NCBI GenBank assembly: GCA_019237515.1
Contig: JAFAGX010000361.1
Location: 1-5,783 of the forward strand
Source of the DNA: Acidobacteriaceae bacterium
GTDB taxonomy: Bacteria > Acidobacteriota > Terriglobia > Terriglobales > SbA1
Length of the DNA stretch: 5,783 nt
Reading direction: 5' to 3'
The position numbers and the translations under genes are program-made. Positions 5,367-5,783 of this stretch are shown one piece after another (the first letter of the stretch is position 1; every line of letters starts with the position of its first letter). Below the pieces are notes generated by a model. The model searched no databases. It was not told where the DNA came from and saw nothing but the letters and a program-made list of their open reading frames with translations.

Positions 5367-5783
5367 ATGAATCCTGATATCCCTCACCCCAAAGCTCGGG
5401 GTGAATGGGCCGAACTGCGCTTCATGGCTCAAGCCGCCGAGCACCGTCTCTGCGTCGCCAAGCCCTGGGGAGACATGGCGCCCTACGATTTCGCCGTCGA
5501 GCACAACGGACGCTTCCTCCGCGTCCAGGTCAAATGCACCCGCTACCAGCGCGGACATTCCTATAAATGCAACATCACTTCCAATGGCACCCCTTACGCC
5601 CGCTCCCACCTCGATTTCATCGCCGCCTACGTCATTCCCACCGACACCTGGTACATCATTCCCGTCCGCGCCACTCACGGACAAACTCAAATCTTGCTTT
5701 CTCCTCATAAAAAAGATTCCAAGTACTCCCGCTACCGCGAAGCCTGGCACCTCCTTCGCGCGTCCTCTTCCAATTGCCCCTGG
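5367..5783 (+). CDS. PD-(D/E)XK endonuclease, group I intron-endonuclease-like family (3' end outside window)
   Basis: An ATG at 5367 opens a frame that runs without a stop to the window edge (139 residues). The Shine-Dalgarno is weak (GGA at about 5358-5360). The sequence fits the PD-(D/E)XK nuclease fold: an N-terminal helix GEWAELRFMA (12-21) with candidate acidic residues E13 and E16, then PYDFAVE (39-45) with catalytic D41, then RVQVK (52-56) supplying Q54 and K56. The Q-x-K form in place of (D/E)-x-K is the variant I recall from the cyanobacterial intron endonuclease I-Ssp6803I, the reference for the family often named PDDEXK_5. Further family-like motifs are DFIAAYVIP (83-91), WYIIP (95-99) and SKYSRYREAWHLL (118-130). 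The visible length already covers the usual domain of about 150 aa, so little should be missing. No group I intron or split tRNA is visible, so it is probably a stand-alone nuclease. Its substrate is unknown. The opposite-strand frame at 5349-5750 is a shadow. Confidence 0.85.
   Translation, partial: MNPDIPHPKARGEWAELRFMAQAAEHRLCVAKPWGDMAPYDFAVEHNGRFLRVQVKCTRYQRGHSYKCNITSNGTPYARSHLDFIAAYVIPTDTWYIIPVRATHGQTQILLSPHKKDSKYSRYREAWHLLRASSSNCPW

Noticed and set aside
5349..5750. 133-codon open frame on the minus strand
   Set aside because: It lies opposite the PD-(D/E)XK gene, whose plus-strand frame carries recognisable catalytic motifs. The minus translation is Gly/Val/Asp-rich with no family signal.

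Overview
The window looks like chromosomal DNA of an Acidobacteriota member, probably Terriglobia-like. This is inferred from gene content: two tandem exported VWFA-related proteins of the kind expanded in that phylum, a WD40-like/TolB propeller protein with a characteristic C-terminal motif, a stand-alone PD-(D/E)XK nuclease of the intron-endonuclease type, and intergenic palindromic repeats with GTCATCC...GGATCTG cores. No rRNA, tRNA, CRISPR array or transposase gene was seen, so the taxonomic placement rests on protein style only.

Layout. Bases 1-474 (+) hold the C-terminal end of a TolB/WD40-like propeller protein that begins before the window. It converges on a two-gene minus-strand unit across a 66-bp gap. 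That unit is transcribed from right to left: a 616-aa VWFA-related protein (2896-4746), then, after 12 bp, a 780-aa VWFA-related paralogue (541-2883) with a strong Shine-Dalgarno. Both have export signals, the same pre-VWA beta module, a VWA core whose metal site (MIDAS) is degenerate, and a C-terminal beta-rich region ending in a PGSY-type strand. They differ in the 780-aa protein's Gly-rich insert inside the VWA domain and in the 616-aa protein's Cys-containing insert.

Bases 4747-5366 contain no convincing gene. They hold a dense cluster of palindromes: three adjacent hairpins, then two copies of a composite element (GGGTGCYCCACCC hairpin, GTCATCC...GGATCTG core, longer inverted repeat with a 23-nt loop). 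After these comes an AT-rich stretch with two tandem extended -10 promoter motifs pointing right, and a short leader with an intrinsic-terminator-like hairpin.

From 5367 to the right edge (+) runs an open reading frame for a PD-(D/E)XK endonuclease, cut by the window end. It is the real gene in this stretch; the long opposite-strand frame is its shadow.

The VWFA pair very likely acts together at the cell envelope or outside, but its biological role is unknown. The nuclease gene is a separate unit, preceded by what may be an attenuated or small-RNA-producing leader. I see no clearly new defence or mobile system. The most unusual items are the composite repeat array, the promoter-terminator leader and the metal-site-degenerate VWA pair.
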